Made by a program: the position numbers and the translations under genes. Shown here piece after piece: positions 17,632-25,254 of a stretch of 64,000 nt of DNA (position 1 is the first letter of the stretch; the number at the start of each line of letters is the position of its first letter). This stretch comes from Gp6-AA40 sp035571515 (lineage in GTDB: Bacteria > Acidobacteriota > Vicinamibacteria > Vicinamibacterales > UBA2999): positions 1 through 64,000 of the forward strand of contig DATNCQ010000216.1 in the NCBI GenBank assembly GCA_035571515.1. The letters are read 5' to 3'. The notes under the pieces are model-generated. The model did not search any database and was not told where the DNA came from. It saw only the letters and a program-made list of their open reading frames with translations.

Positions 17632-18204
17632 CTAGCGAGGCTCCGCCTCGGACCGTCCAGCATGTGGGTGGATACGGCTGAACTGCGCGGCGAACACGTC
17701 GCGCGTGATCTCGAAGACGACGCTCTCGGCGCCGCCCGGCTCACGCGTCCTCGTGCCGACGCGCACGCCGCCTATCTTCTCCATCGCGCGCTGCGAGCGC
17801 CCGTTGTTCGGACCGACCATGAAGACGACCGAGTTGACGAAGCGGAAGGCGTGCCGCAGCATCAGCTCCTTCATCTCCCTGTTGAAGACGCCGCCCCAGT
17901 ACGCGCGCGGCAGGAACGTCCACCCGATCTCGATCTCGCTGCGGGCCTCGTCGAAGCCGTAGTACCTCGACGATCCGATCGTCCGGCCGGTGGCGCGATC
18001 GACCACGGCGAACGCGCCGCCCGACGCCAGCGCGCCGCCGAAGAACCCCTCGAACACGTCCCGCTTGTAGCGGTCGCTCTGCGGGTGCTGTTCCCAGATG
18101 CGCGGATCGGACGCGACGGCGTACAGATCGTCGAAATCCTCGGGCCGGAGCGGCCGCAGCTCGACGAGCGCGCCCGTCAGCGTCGGTTGGAGGTCGAACG
18201 GCAT
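17632..18204 (-). CDS. GNAT family N-acetyltransferase
   Basis: The 190-residue protein has a RimJ/RimL-type N-terminus LVELRPLRPEDFDDLYAVA, central strands containing AVVDRATGRTIGSSRYYG and EIEIGWTFLPRAYWGG, and the acetyl-CoA-side helix PNNGRSQRAMEKIGG. This fits the Acetyltransf_3 group that acetylates protein N-termini or small amines. The start at 18204 was selected because the fold begins there; upstream codons would overlap the promoter of the divergent gene. It is co-directional with phzF-like, ten bases apart. Confidence 0.88.
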   Translation of the reverse strand: MPFDLQPTLTGALVELRPLRPEDFDDLYAVASDPRIWEQHPQSDRYKRDVFEGFFGGALASGGAFAVVDRATGRTIGSSRYYGFDEARSEIEIGWTFLPRAYWGGVFNREMKELMLRHAFRFVNSVVFMVGPNNGRSQRAMEKIGGVRVGTRTREPGGAESVVFEITRDVFAAQFSRIHPHAGRSEAEPR

Positions 18205-18211
18205 CGGCAGA

Positions 18212-18217
18212 TATAAT
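18212..18217 (+). promoter_or_regulatory. Candidate -10 element (TATAAT)
   Basis: A perfect TATAAT lies 25 bases upstream of the GTG at 18243. A weak TTGGAG sits 19 bases further up. The sequence TATAATCCGG also occurs upstream of the FG-GAP gene at 57056, which suggests a shared extended signal. Position and match only. Confidence 0.45.
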
Positions 18218-18242
18218 CCGGTAGTTTTCGAAAGGGTTGTCT

Positions 18243-19184
18243 GTGAGACAAGTTCTGATCGCGGCTGGATGCGCACTCGTCATCGCCACGCAGCTGGGGG
18301 CCCAGGGGCGCGGCGGCAACAGGGCGGGCGGGGACGGTGCAGCGCAAGGCGGCGCCGCGCAGGGCGGCGACACGACGCGCGACGTCAGCAACGGCACGCC
18401 GTCTGCCAACGGACTGAACATCGAGGGCGGGGTCGCCTTCATCAATCCTGGAACGCCGGTGCTGAGCGACTCGGAGCTGAACAGCCAGCCGATTCCGCGG
18501 CTGCCGGACGGGAAGATTGATCTGACCGGCGCGTGGGTCGGCGGCGGCACGGTCGCCGACATCGAGCGCGACGGCGGCCTCAAGCCCGGCGAGCTGCCGC
18601 TGCTGCCGTGGGCGAAGGAGCTGCGCGACAAGCGGAGGTCACAGGACGATCCCTACACGGCGTGCATGCCGATGAGCGTGCTGCGGACCAATCCTTATCC
18701 GTGGAAGTTCGCGATGTCGTACACCGCGAAGGGGCTCTCGCACATCTACATCCTGCACGAGCTGATGGACGACGGCGCGCATCGCGTGGTCTACATGGAC
18801 GGCAGAAAACATCCGGCGAGCCCAATTCCATCGTGGATCGGGCACTCGATCGGCCGCTGGGAGGGCGACGCGCTCGTCGTCGATACCGTCGGCTTCAACG
18901 ACAAGGCGTGGTTCGATCGCCGCGGCACGCCCCATACCGAGCAGCTCCACATCGTCGAGCGATATACGCGCCCGAATTACGGGACGCTGGTCAACGACGT
19001 GACGCTCGAGGACCCGGGCGCGCTGGCGCACCCGGTGAAGCTGCAGTTCAAGGCGCGCCTCATGCGTCCGGACCGCGAGACCGGCACCGGCGACCTGATG
19101 GAATTCGTCTGCAACGAGAACAATCAGTACGGGTCCGCTGGCGGGTTCAGGCCCGGCACCGGCGGGGGCAACGCTCCGAAATAA
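18243..19184 (+). CDS. Secreted DLTG-W family protein (member 1)
   Basis: The 313-residue protein has a signal peptide (MRQVLIAAGCALVIATQLGA) and a Gly/Ala-rich linker. It then shows the family hallmarks seen seven times in this window: a KIDLTGAWVGGG motif at about residue 97, W-x-GHS-x-GRWEGDALVVDTVGF near 200, then TEQLHIVERYTR and VTLEDPG. The function of this family is not known to me. The repeating beta-strand pattern and secretion suggest a small periplasmic beta-structured domain. The GTG start at 18243 is chosen because AAAGGG lies six bases upstream; an in-frame TTG at 18237 lacks this. It is divergent from the GNAT gene. Confidence 0.8.
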   Translation: MRQVLIAAGCALVIATQLGAQGRGGNRAGGDGAAQGGAAQGGDTTRDVSNGTPSANGLNIEGGVAFINPGTPVLSDSELNSQPIPRLPDGKIDLTGAWVGGGTVADIERDGGLKPGELPLLPWAKELRDKRRSQDDPYTACMPMSVLRTNPYPWKFAMSYTAKGLSHIYILHELMDDGAHRVVYMDGRKHPASPIPSWIGHSIGRWEGDALVVDTVGFNDKAWFDRRGTPHTEQLHIVERYTRPNYGTLVNDVTLEDPGALAHPVKLQFKARLMRPDRETGTGDLMEFVCNENNQYGSAGGFRPGTGGGNAPK

Positions 19185-19237
19185 TCACCGCCAGGGGAAA
19201 CGGCGGCAACATTAACAACAGGTGACAGCCTTCCGAC

Positions 19238-19257
19238 GGGCCGCCTGACGGCGGCCC
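19238..19257. terminator. Hairpin, terminator-like, related to the GGCCGG repeat family
   Basis: A perfect stem GGGCCGCC / GGCGGCCC with loop TGAC lies 53 bases after the stop at 19184, followed by CCTACG, the complement of the GTAGG seen in the repeats at 8326 and 49942. It could be a terminator or a REP-like copy in the opposite orientation. Confidence 0.5.
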
Positions 19258-19293
19258 CTACGTGCCTCCGTTCACACAACGTGTCACGGCCGG

Positions 19294-19322
19294 TTGACTC
19301 TCCGCGGGTACGCTCCTAGACT
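19294..19322 (+). promoter_or_regulatory. Sigma-70-type promoter for the 19410 gene
   Basis: TTGACT (19294-19299) and TAGACT (19317-19322) are separated by exactly 17 bases, close to the sigma-70 consensus. The predicted transcript would start near 19329 and carry an 80-base leader to the ATG at 19410. Confidence 0.5.
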
Positions 19323-19372
19323 CGCGCACGCGTAAGTCATTTCCCACACATCCGCAGGGCTCGCGCACGCGT
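19321..19372 (+). repeat. Pair of 13-bp direct repeats in a 5' leader
   Basis: CTCGCGCACGCGT occurs at 19321-19333 and again at 19360-19372, 39 bases apart (start to start), overlapping and just downstream of the predicted promoter. Each is followed by a TCATT-like stretch. They could be tandem operator sites for a regulator or a leader duplication. Confidence 0.45.
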
Positions 19373-19409
19373 CATTCCCTCACTCTTATCTCCGTCAAGG
19401 AGGAACACC

Positions 19410-20705
19410 ATGAAGAAGGTCATGTTCCTGCTACTCAGCATCGCTTTCATCCTGCCGTGGACCTTATGGGCTCAACGCAGCAGCAACGGTGATGAACACG
19501 GTCGGAACCTGGAGCATCACGACCACAACGTGAAGACGCCGGTTCATCTCGTCGGCGTCATTCCCGTTCCCGGCAACCCGGTTGTAAGCGCTGACATCTC
19601 GTGGACGGACCCCGTAACGGAACGGTATTACTTCGCCGATCGATCGAATTCCGGCGTGGACATCATCGACGCCGAAGAGGACGTCTTCGTGGGTCGCGTC
19701 ACCGGCATGGCGGGTCCGAACCCGAGCGGAGGAGGAACAGCGACGACAAATGGACCCGGTCCCAACGGTGTTCTGGTCACGCCGAATCAGAACCTCTGGG
19801 CGGGTGATGGCAACAGCATGGTGCGGATTGCCGACGTCAATCCGGACTCGCCCAGCTACCTGACCATCATTGCCTCAGCGAGCACGTCGATCCCTGCCTG
19901 CGACAGCAGCACGGCGCACTACTGCGGACGCGCCGACGAGCTCGGATACGACCCGCGACACCATCTGATTCTGATTGCGAACGACGCCCCGCGCGATGTC
20001 AATCTGCCGCACGCCCCCATCGCTCCGTACGCCACGTTCATCTCCGCGGTGCCGCCATACAGCGTCCTCGGCCACGTCTCGTTCCCCAACGCCGGCGGAT
20101 TGGAGCAGCCGTTGTGGGACGCAGAGACTGGACGCTTTCTCCTGACCGTCCCGGGAAAGATCGTCAACGGCCTCGTCGCTCAGGATCCAACGGTGGCCGT
20201 CATCAACCCGACGACGCAGATGGTGGAGAAAACGTACGACATCAACTGCCAGACACTCGCCGGGAACACGAGCGTCAGCGCTAACGGGATCGCGCTCGGA
20301 CCGTTTCAGCACGTGCTCGTGTCCGCGTGCGGCTTGCCGATTATCCTGAGTGCACTGAACGGCCACGTCTTCAACGTCATCAAGCAGGTGGGCGGCGGCG
20401 ACGAAGTCTGGCACAACCCGGGCGACGGCCGGTTCTTCGTCACGGGTGTGGATATGACCGCGCCGGTTCAGCCGGGCGTGCAGTCACTCGGTGTGATCGA
20501 TGCGGAAACGAGCGAGTGGCTTCAGAACGTAGCGGACCCGGGGGGAAGGAACCCGGCCGCGTTTGCCGAAAACAACCATATCTTCACGATCGTTCGACCC
20601 ACCGCCGCCATGGTCGCTGACCCGGCGACGGACAACACCACGTGCGCGCAGTTCGGGTTCAGGGGAACCGGGTGCGTAGCGTTGTTCGAGCACGACGAGA
20701 AGTAA
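19410..20705 (+). CDS. Secreted beta-propeller (YncE-like) protein
   Basis: The 431-residue protein has a clear signal peptide (MKKVMFLLLSIAFILPWTLWA). Short repeated segments of the type 'FADRSNSGVDIIDAEEDVF', 'VRIADVN', 'HVFNVIKQV' and 'SLGVIDAETSEWL' suggest an NHL/YncE-type beta-propeller that is periplasmic or exported. Four Cys residues in pairs (CDSSTAHYC; CAQFGFRGTGC) could form disulphides. A strong AAGGAGG precedes the ATG by seven bases, and a good promoter lies upstream, so it is probably well expressed. No enzymatic motif was recognised. It stands alone and converges on the gene at 20821. Confidence 0.75.
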   Translation: MKKVMFLLLSIAFILPWTLWAQRSSNGDEHGRNLEHHDHNVKTPVHLVGVIPVPGNPVVSADISWTDPVTERYYFADRSNSGVDIIDAEEDVFVGRVTGMAGPNPSGGGTATTNGPGPNGVLVTPNQNLWAGDGNSMVRIADVNPDSPSYLTIIASASTSIPACDSSTAHYCGRADELGYDPRHHLILIANDAPRDVNLPHAPIAPYATFISAVPPYSVLGHVSFPNAGGLEQPLWDAETGRFLLTVPGKIVNGLVAQDPTVAVINPTTQMVEKTYDINCQTLAGNTSVSANGIALGPFQHVLVSACGLPIILSALNGHVFNVIKQVGGGDEVWHNPGDGRFFVTGVDMTAPVQPGVQSLGVIDAETSEWLQNVADPGGRNPAAFAENNHIFTIVRPTAAMVADPATDNTTCAQFGFRGTGCVALFEHDEK

Positions 20706-20739
20706 GGCTCCGGCAGCCCCCTCGCGGGCCTGCCCAAGT

Positions 20740-20819
20740 CAAGCTCCAAGCTCCAAGTTCCAAACGTGTTGGATTTCTTGGAGCTTGGATCTTGGACGCT
20801 TGGAACTTGGATCTTAGAA
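20740..20819. repeat. CAAGCTCCAAG-type inverted repeat at a convergent junction
   Basis: The left arm is built of CAAGCTCCAAG units (20740-20762) and the right arm of CTTGGA/GCTTGG units (20778-20812), which are mutually complementary and can fold into a long imperfect hairpin. It fills the gap between convergent genes ending at 20705 and 20821. It is noncoding and may act as a bidirectional terminator. Confidence 0.6.
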
Positions 20820-20820
20820 G

Positions 20821-21483
20821 CTATTCACATCCCATCGGGCGATTCGGCCCTCCGGGTATGCGCGCCGGGGCTGGATACGCATTCGAGTAGATCTCGGCGT
20901 AGCGAACCCTCACGCCGTCCTTGTCCAGGAATCCCATCGACTGATTGAAGAGCGCCGGCGGCGGCGCATTGCCGGGTACCGTCGCCTCGGTGATGTAGAT
21001 GCGGTTCTCGTGCATGTAGACCGTGGCGAAGGTTTTTGACTTGTCCGGATTGGTGAGCTGCACGCGCCGGCCTTCTATGCGATCCGTGTTGGCGTAGCCG
21101 TAGTACGTAACCTTGGCGTCCCGCTTCAGGAAATTCCACACCGCGTACTCGAGCGCCCCGCGCAGCTCGTTGTTCCCCTGGTTCGTGCACTGGTCGGGAT
21201 ACGCCGCGCATCCCTTCACCCGCTCGGCGTGAAGCTTGACGATGTCACGGTAATCGACCACGGTGACCGAGAAGCGGCTGGTCCCCTCCTCGTAGATGTG
21301 CTGATGGGCGGTAAGCGTCAGCCCGAATTCCGTCGGGTAGGCGACGTCCTTCACCTGCGGCTGCTTTGGGAAGTTCACGAGGAAGGCATCGGATCGGCTG
21401 TAGTACTCGATCCACTCCTGGGCGAGGCACGGGGCGGCGATAGACAGAATCAGTGCGGCCAGAGCCAGTCGAATCAGGCGCAT
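20821..21483 (-). CDS. Secreted EWIE-family protein (copy 1)
   Basis: The 220-residue protein has a signal peptide (MRLIRLALAALILSIAAPCLA) followed at once by QEWIEYYSRSDAFLVNFPKQP. A paralogue at 59375-60058 shares this start and the order of later blocks: YTVVDY-like, FLKRDAKVT, YMHENRIYI and EATVPGNAPPPALFNQSMGFLD. I know no function for it. The 'F-x-VNFPxxP' opening recalls small periplasmic beta-sheet domains. A Cys pair near residues 95-103 could form a disulphide. The start at 21483 has GAGGGGG upstream. It is a single-gene unit convergent with the beta-propeller gene. Confidence 0.75.
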   Translation of the reverse strand: MRLIRLALAALILSIAAPCLAQEWIEYYSRSDAFLVNFPKQPQVKDVAYPTEFGLTLTAHQHIYEEGTSRFSVTVVDYRDIVKLHAERVKGCAAYPDQCTNQGNNELRGALEYAVWNFLKRDAKVTYYGYANTDRIEGRRVQLTNPDKSKTFATVYMHENRIYITEATVPGNAPPPALFNQSMGFLDKDGVRVRYAEIYSNAYPAPARIPGGPNRPMGCE

Positions 21484-21619
21484 ATGTCCCCCTCTGCAGG
21501 CCCAGATATTACGCCAGAGGCGGCTGGGTGTACGTAGGCCGGGTGCCGCCGAGCATCCGATGCCATGCGCAGGCGGACCCGGCAGGGCCAAAAAGGCCCG
21601 GTGGGGTAGGATTCCCCCA

Positions 21620-22921
21620 ATGAACAGGCAGGTCAGGGCGGTGGTGCGCGTCTCCAGCGGCAATTTCCTGGAGATGTACGACTTCATGGTCTTCGGCTAT
21701 TACGCCGCGGCGATCGGCCGGGCGTTCTTCCCGAGCGGCAACGAATTCGCCTCGTTGATGCTCTCGCTGATGACCTTCGGCGCCGGCTTCCTGATGCGTC
21801 CGCTCGGCGCGCTGGTGCTGGGCGCGTACACCGACAAGCACGGCCGCCGCGCCGGGCTCGTGCTGACGCTCGCCCTGATGTCGATCGGCATCGTGACCAT
21901 CGCGTGCACGCCCGGCTACGCGACGATCGGCCTGATCGCGCCGCTGCTGGTGCTGAGCGGCCGGCTGCTCCAGGGATTCTCCGCGGGGATGGAGCTGGGC
22001 GGCGTCTCCGTGTATCTGGCCGAGATCGCCCCGCCCGGGCGCAAGGGCTTCTACGTCAGCTGGCAGTCGGCCAGCCAGCAGATGGCGGTGATGTTCGCCG
22101 CGCTCATCGGCGTCATCCTCAACGTGACACTCACGCCGCAGGACATGGCTAGCTGGGGCTGGCGCGTGCCGCTGCTGATTGGCTGCGCCATCATCCCGTT
22201 TCTCATCCGCCTCCGTCGTTCGCTCGAGGAGACCAGCGAGTTCCTCGCCCGGCCGCGTCGGCCTGCCGCCTCGGAGGTGATGCGATCGCTGGCGTCGAAC
22301 TGGGCCCTCGTCGTCATCGGCACGCTGATGGTGACGATGACGACGGTGTCGTTCTACATGATCACGGCCTACACGCCGACCTTCGGCAGCGCGGTGCTGC
22401 ACCTGACGAGCGGCGACAGCCTGATCGTCACGCTGTGCGTCGGTGCGTCGAACCTGCTGTGGCTGCCCGTGATGGGCGCGTTCTCGGATCGCGTCGGCCG
22501 GCGTCCCCTGCTGATCGCCTGCACGCTGGGGATGATCGCGACCGCCTATCCGGCGATGCTCTGGCTCGTCGACGGGCCAACGTTCTGGAAGCTGCTGGCG
22601 GTGGAGCTCTGGCTCTCGTTTCTTTACGGCAGCTACAACGGCGCGATGGTCGTCTTCCTCACCGAGATCATGCCCGTCGAAGTGCGGACGGCGGGCTTCT
22701 CGCTCGCCTACAGCCTCGCGACCGCTATCTTCGGCGGCTTCACGCCCGCGATCAGCACCTACCTGATTCAGCTCACGGGCAACCGCGCGGTGCCGGGCCT
22801 GTGGCTGTCGTTTGCAGCCGTGTGCGGTCTGGTCGCGGCGCTCCTGGCCCGGGCGCAGCCAGCGCCGCTGGCGGTGCCGGCCCCCGAACCGCGCGGCATC
22901 CGCGTGACCGCGGAAGCCTGA
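21620..22921 (+). CDS. MFS transporter of the metabolite:H+ symporter family
   Basis: The 433-residue, 12-helix protein begins in the style of the citrate/tricarballylate/proline-betaine proton symporters: SSGNFLEMYDFMVFGYYAAAIG. Motif A between helices 2 and 3 is present as GAYTDKHGRRAGL, with a second copy GAFSDRVGRRPLL in the C-half. The LQGFSAGMELGG motif in helix 4 is typical of the family. It probably imports a carboxylate with protons across the inner membrane. The start at 21620 removes an unlikely 20-residue extension. It is divergent from the 20821 gene and has no obvious operon partner. Confidence 0.88.
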   Translation: MNRQVRAVVRVSSGNFLEMYDFMVFGYYAAAIGRAFFPSGNEFASLMLSLMTFGAGFLMRPLGALVLGAYTDKHGRRAGLVLTLALMSIGIVTIACTPGYATIGLIAPLLVLSGRLLQGFSAGMELGGVSVYLAEIAPPGRKGFYVSWQSASQQMAVMFAALIGVILNVTLTPQDMASWGWRVPLLIGCAIIPFLIRLRRSLEETSEFLARPRRPAASEVMRSLASNWALVVIGTLMVTMTTVSFYMITAYTPTFGSAVLHLTSGDSLIVTLCVGASNLLWLPVMGAFSDRVGRRPLLIACTLGMIATAYPAMLWLVDGPTFWKLLAVELWLSFLYGSYNGAMVVFLTEIMPVEVRTAGFSLAYSLATAIFGGFTPAISTYLIQLTGNRAVPGLWLSFAAVCGLVAALLARAQPAPLAVPAPEPRGIRVTAEA

Positions 22922-22936
22922 GCGCCGCGTTCGTCG

Positions 22937-23098
22937 TCAAAGGTGATCTCTCCGCCCCTCGACAGGCTCGCTGCGCCCCGAACCTCTCGAAGGGCCCGAG
23001 TCGTACCGCTCGGCCGCGCCGTCAATGAGCTTGCCGAGCAGATAGACGACGACGATGATTCCGAAGTTGACGAGGACGACGGTCCACCCGAGCGACAT
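22937..23098 (-). CDS. Small single-pass membrane protein (53 aa)
   Basis: An ATG at 23098, preceded by GAAGG, opens a 53-residue frame. It starts MSLGWTVVLVNFGIIVVVYL, a strong transmembrane helix, then LGKLIDGAAERYD. The last 18 or so residues are encoded by a GC-rich intergenic repeat (22954-23000). It lies downstream of the two membrane-protein genes on the same strand but is separated from them by a 110-base inverted repeat. Small proteins of this kind are easily missed. It could also be chance coding in a repeat-rich gap, since only the first 35 residues look protein-like. Confidence 0.45.
   Translation of the reverse strand: MSLGWTVVLVNFGIIVVVYLLGKLIDGAAERYDSGPSRGSGRSEPVEGRRDHL
22954..23000. 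repeat. CCCCTCGACAGGCTCG / TCTCGAAGGG inverted repeat
   Basis: The segment reads CCCCTCGACAGGCTCGCTGC, then GCCCCGAACCTCTCGAAGGG. The two halves show weak mutual complementarity (CCCTCGA / TCGAAGGG). It resembles a class of dispersed intergenic repeats known from many high-GC soil bacteria. It overlaps the 3' end of the putative 53-residue gene. Confidence 0.5.
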
Positions 23099-23113
23099 CT
23101 AACCTTCACAGTC

Positions 23114-23226
23114 AGGGGGCAGGTGGCAGGGGGCAGGGGGCAGTAGGTGGCACTGGACAGGGGACAGCAGCTGCCTGCCTCCTGTCTCCTGCCACTCCTG
23201 CCACCCGCCTCCTGCCACCTGCCCCC
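23114..23226. repeat. GGCAGGTGGCAGG-type long inverted repeat
   Basis: The left arm (23114-23169) is a run of GGGGGCAGGTGGCAGG-like units. The right arm (23169-23226) is its complement made of CTCCTGCCACCTGCC units. The right end carries the stop codon of the minus-strand gene at 23226. The transcript would form a long imperfect hairpin directly after that gene. Confidence 0.6.
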
Positions 23227-24203
23227 TAGAACGAATTTCCAAGAAACGGCAGCATGCGGCCGCAGTACATCACCGCGATGAAACTGCACAGCGCCGCCCA
23301 CCCGATGGCGCGCTCGCGAAAATGCGTCGGCGTGTCCGCCTCCGTCTTCCACGCCGCGGGCCAGACGGTGAGGTACAGCAGGTCGGCGGCCGCGACGAGC
23401 AGGAAGATCAGCTTCCAGTAGAACACCACGTTCGTGGTGTAGCCCTTCGGCGTGGCGATGTAGAACATCATCCCGCTGACTTCGTTCACGCCGAACCCGA
23501 GCAGCGCCCACGGCAGCAGCCGGTGCAGCGACGGGTACGGGATGCGCGTGAACCATCCCATCAGCCGCAGGTTGGCGAGCAGCAGGACGCCGAACCAGAG
23601 CGTCATGCCGACGAAGTGCGCGCTCTCGAGCGTCGGCCAGACCCACTGATGGCCCGGTCCGTTGACGAAGAACCCCACTGCGGCCGCCGAGGCCGAGAAG
23701 ATCGACTGCGCGCCGGCAGTCGCGGGATCCGCCAGAATCTCCGGATGGCGGATGCCGCCGCCGATGCTGGCCGCGACGGTCATCAGGCCGAGCGAGACCG
23801 CCGCCATGACGAACACCAGGATCGTGGCGCTCGGCGGCACGCGATGCGTGCGGCGCCAACGCCACAGTCCCCACCAGGCGACCGCGCCGGTCAGCTCGAG
23901 GACGACGAAGGCGAGCAGCGCAGCGTTCTCGTGCGCGCTCATCGCGTCCCTGGAGATGCCTGGCAACTTTTCGATCGCCCCCTGGGCCGCGAGCCCGGTC
24001 GTGAACACGGGAAGCGTCAACACGGCGATGCCGAAGAGGACGCCGAGCGCCGTCGGCCTCATCGTGTCACCCGCGATTGCTTCGCTGTCGCTGAGAATGG
24101 ATACGACCAGCAGTGCGAACGCCACAGTCAGGCCGACGGTCGGAAAATGGTTCAGCAGCAGGTGCAGGTGCGACAGGTTTCCCGGGGTGATCAGTGATGA
24201 CAT
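23226..24203 (-). CDS. Eight-helix membrane protein with HLHLLLNHFP N-terminus
   Basis: The 325-residue integral membrane protein starts LSHLHLLLNHFPTVGLTVAF, followed by seven further hydrophobic helices. The N-terminal half recalls DUF2231-like modules with conserved His pairs (HLHxxxxH, SAHENAALL), which could ligate haem or metal. The second half contains GHQWVWPTLESAHFVGMTLW, again with His residues near membrane faces. It lies seven bases after the DUF6644-like membrane gene, whose middle segment (VHTFGMMLLVG) resembles its AHFVGMTLWFG segment, so the two may be related membrane subunits. A cytochrome b-like role is speculation. The start at 24203 replaces a longer frame. Confidence 0.7.
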   Translation of the reverse strand: MSSLITPGNLSHLHLLLNHFPTVGLTVAFALLVVSILSDSEAIAGDTMRPTALGVLFGIAVLTLPVFTTGLAAQGAIEKLPGISRDAMSAHENAALLAFVVLELTGAVAWWGLWRWRRTHRVPPSATILVFVMAAVSLGLMTVAASIGGGIRHPEILADPATAGAQSIFSASAAAVGFFVNGPGHQWVWPTLESAHFVGMTLWFGVLLLANLRLMGWFTRIPYPSLHRLLPWALLGFGVNEVSGMMFYIATPKGYTTNVVFYWKLIFLLVAAADLLYLTVWPAAWKTEADTPTHFRERAIGWAALCSFIAVMYCGRMLPFLGNSF

Positions 24204-24210
24204 AAATCGG

Positions 24211-24684
24211 TTACATGTACCCGAGAAGGCGCCCCGCGAAGATCGTCCCCGCCCATAAGGCAGCAGACGCGGCGGCGAGCTGCCGTGTTCCACGCCCGAC
24301 GGCGGCCGGCTCCCGGGCGCCGCCGTAGACGGCGCGCTCGAGGCAGCGCAGCAGCGGCAGGTTGACGATGATCAGGAGCATCTTGACGCCGAACAGGAGC
24401 GAGGTCGCCTTCCGCTCGGGGTCGGCGATGAACAGGAGGACGCCGCTGGCAAGGTTGATCCAGAACGCCGCCCACATCACGCGGAAGAGCGGCCGCAGCG
24501 GTCCAATCGGAATGCTGCGGGCGACGCCGAGCAGCCGCAGGTCCATCACCCACGCGCAGCCGACGAGCAGCATCATGCCGAAGGTATGAACGGTGAGTAC
24601 GGTTGGAAACGCCCAGACGCTTTCGGACTCGCGAATCCAGGTGGAGACGGCGCTGTCGTGCAGCGCGGTGAGAACGGCCATCAT
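24211..24684 (-). CDS. DUF6644-like membrane protein
   Basis: The 157-residue protein has four predicted helices. It begins with a soluble ALHDSAVSTWIRESESVWAF segment, then PTVLTVHTFGMMLLVG and WVMDLRLLGVARSIPIGPL, which match my memory of DUF6644-type proteins. The His in VHTFG and the RLLG motif are the most conserved-looking features. Two consecutive ATG codons (24684 and 24681) are possible starts; no strong ribosome site is visible. It precedes the 23226-24203 membrane gene by seven bases, so they are likely one operon. Confidence 0.7.
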   Translation of the reverse strand: MMAVLTALHDSAVSTWIRESESVWAFPTVLTVHTFGMMLLVGCAWVMDLRLLGVARSIPIGPLRPLFRVMWAAFWINLASGVLLFIADPERKATSLLFGVKMLLIIVNLPLLRCLERAVYGGAREPAAVGRGTRQLAAASAALWAGTIFAGRLLGYM

Positions 24685-24732
24685 GAGTGGGTCGGCAGGC
24701 GACTATACCATTGCGGCTTTGGTGAGGCGCCG

Positions 24733-25254
24733 ATGAGCGCTGCAAAAGCGAGCCGCGGCAAGACACGCGCGCGCGGACATGACTGCTATCACTGCAAGCA
24801 GTGGGTCGAGGCGGGCGCCGCGCACGACTGCTGGACGACGACCGAAGCGGCGCTCACGCGCGAGCTGCCGCAGGATCTGCGCGACGCGTGGGAACGGCTG
24901 CGCGAGACCGCGGTCTCCTTCGGCGATCAGCGCATCTACGCCTCGCACAGCTCGATCATGTTCTCGCGCACGTCGTGCTACTTCTTCGTCCGGCCGAAGA
25001 AGAACTATCTCGAGGTGGTGATCTTCCTCGGTCGCGCGCTCAAGGCGCCGCAGGTCCGGCAGGTCGTCGAATCGTCGAAGCGCAAGAAGGCGAACATCGT
25101 CCGCGTCACGCACCGCGACGAGGTCGAGGCGCCGATCACCGACTGGCTGCAGGAGGCGTACGAGATGTCGGAGACGCTCAGCGGGTCGCGGCGCTCTTCA
25201 CGTTCGGCGGCACGGGGAACACGAGGTAAGGGTCGTTCGTCTCCCAGGTCTTGA
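24733..25254 (+). CDS. DUF5655-like small protein with N-terminal CxxC/CxH motif
   Basis: The 173-residue protein starts with a basic segment and HDCYHCKQWVEAGAAHDC, a likely zinc-binding Cys/His cluster. It continues with a domain of DUF5655 type: LRDAWERLRETAVSFGDQRIYASHSSIMFSR, FVRPKKNYLEVVIFLG and ANIVRVTHRDEVEAPI. DUF5655 has been linked to nucleic-acid contexts, but its function is unknown. GGTGAGG precedes the ATG at 24733. The C-terminal 27 or so residues are Arg/Ser-rich and are encoded opposite the 3' end of the convergent gene, an overlap of 77 bases. The tail therefore looks like read-through into antisense. Confidence 0.75.
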   Translation: MSAAKASRGKTRARGHDCYHCKQWVEAGAAHDCWTTTEAALTRELPQDLRDAWERLRETAVSFGDQRIYASHSSIMFSRTSCYFFVRPKKNYLEVVIFLGRALKAPQVRQVVESSKRKKANIVRVTHRDEVEAPITDWLQEAYEMSETLSGSRRSSRSAARGTRGKGRSSPRS

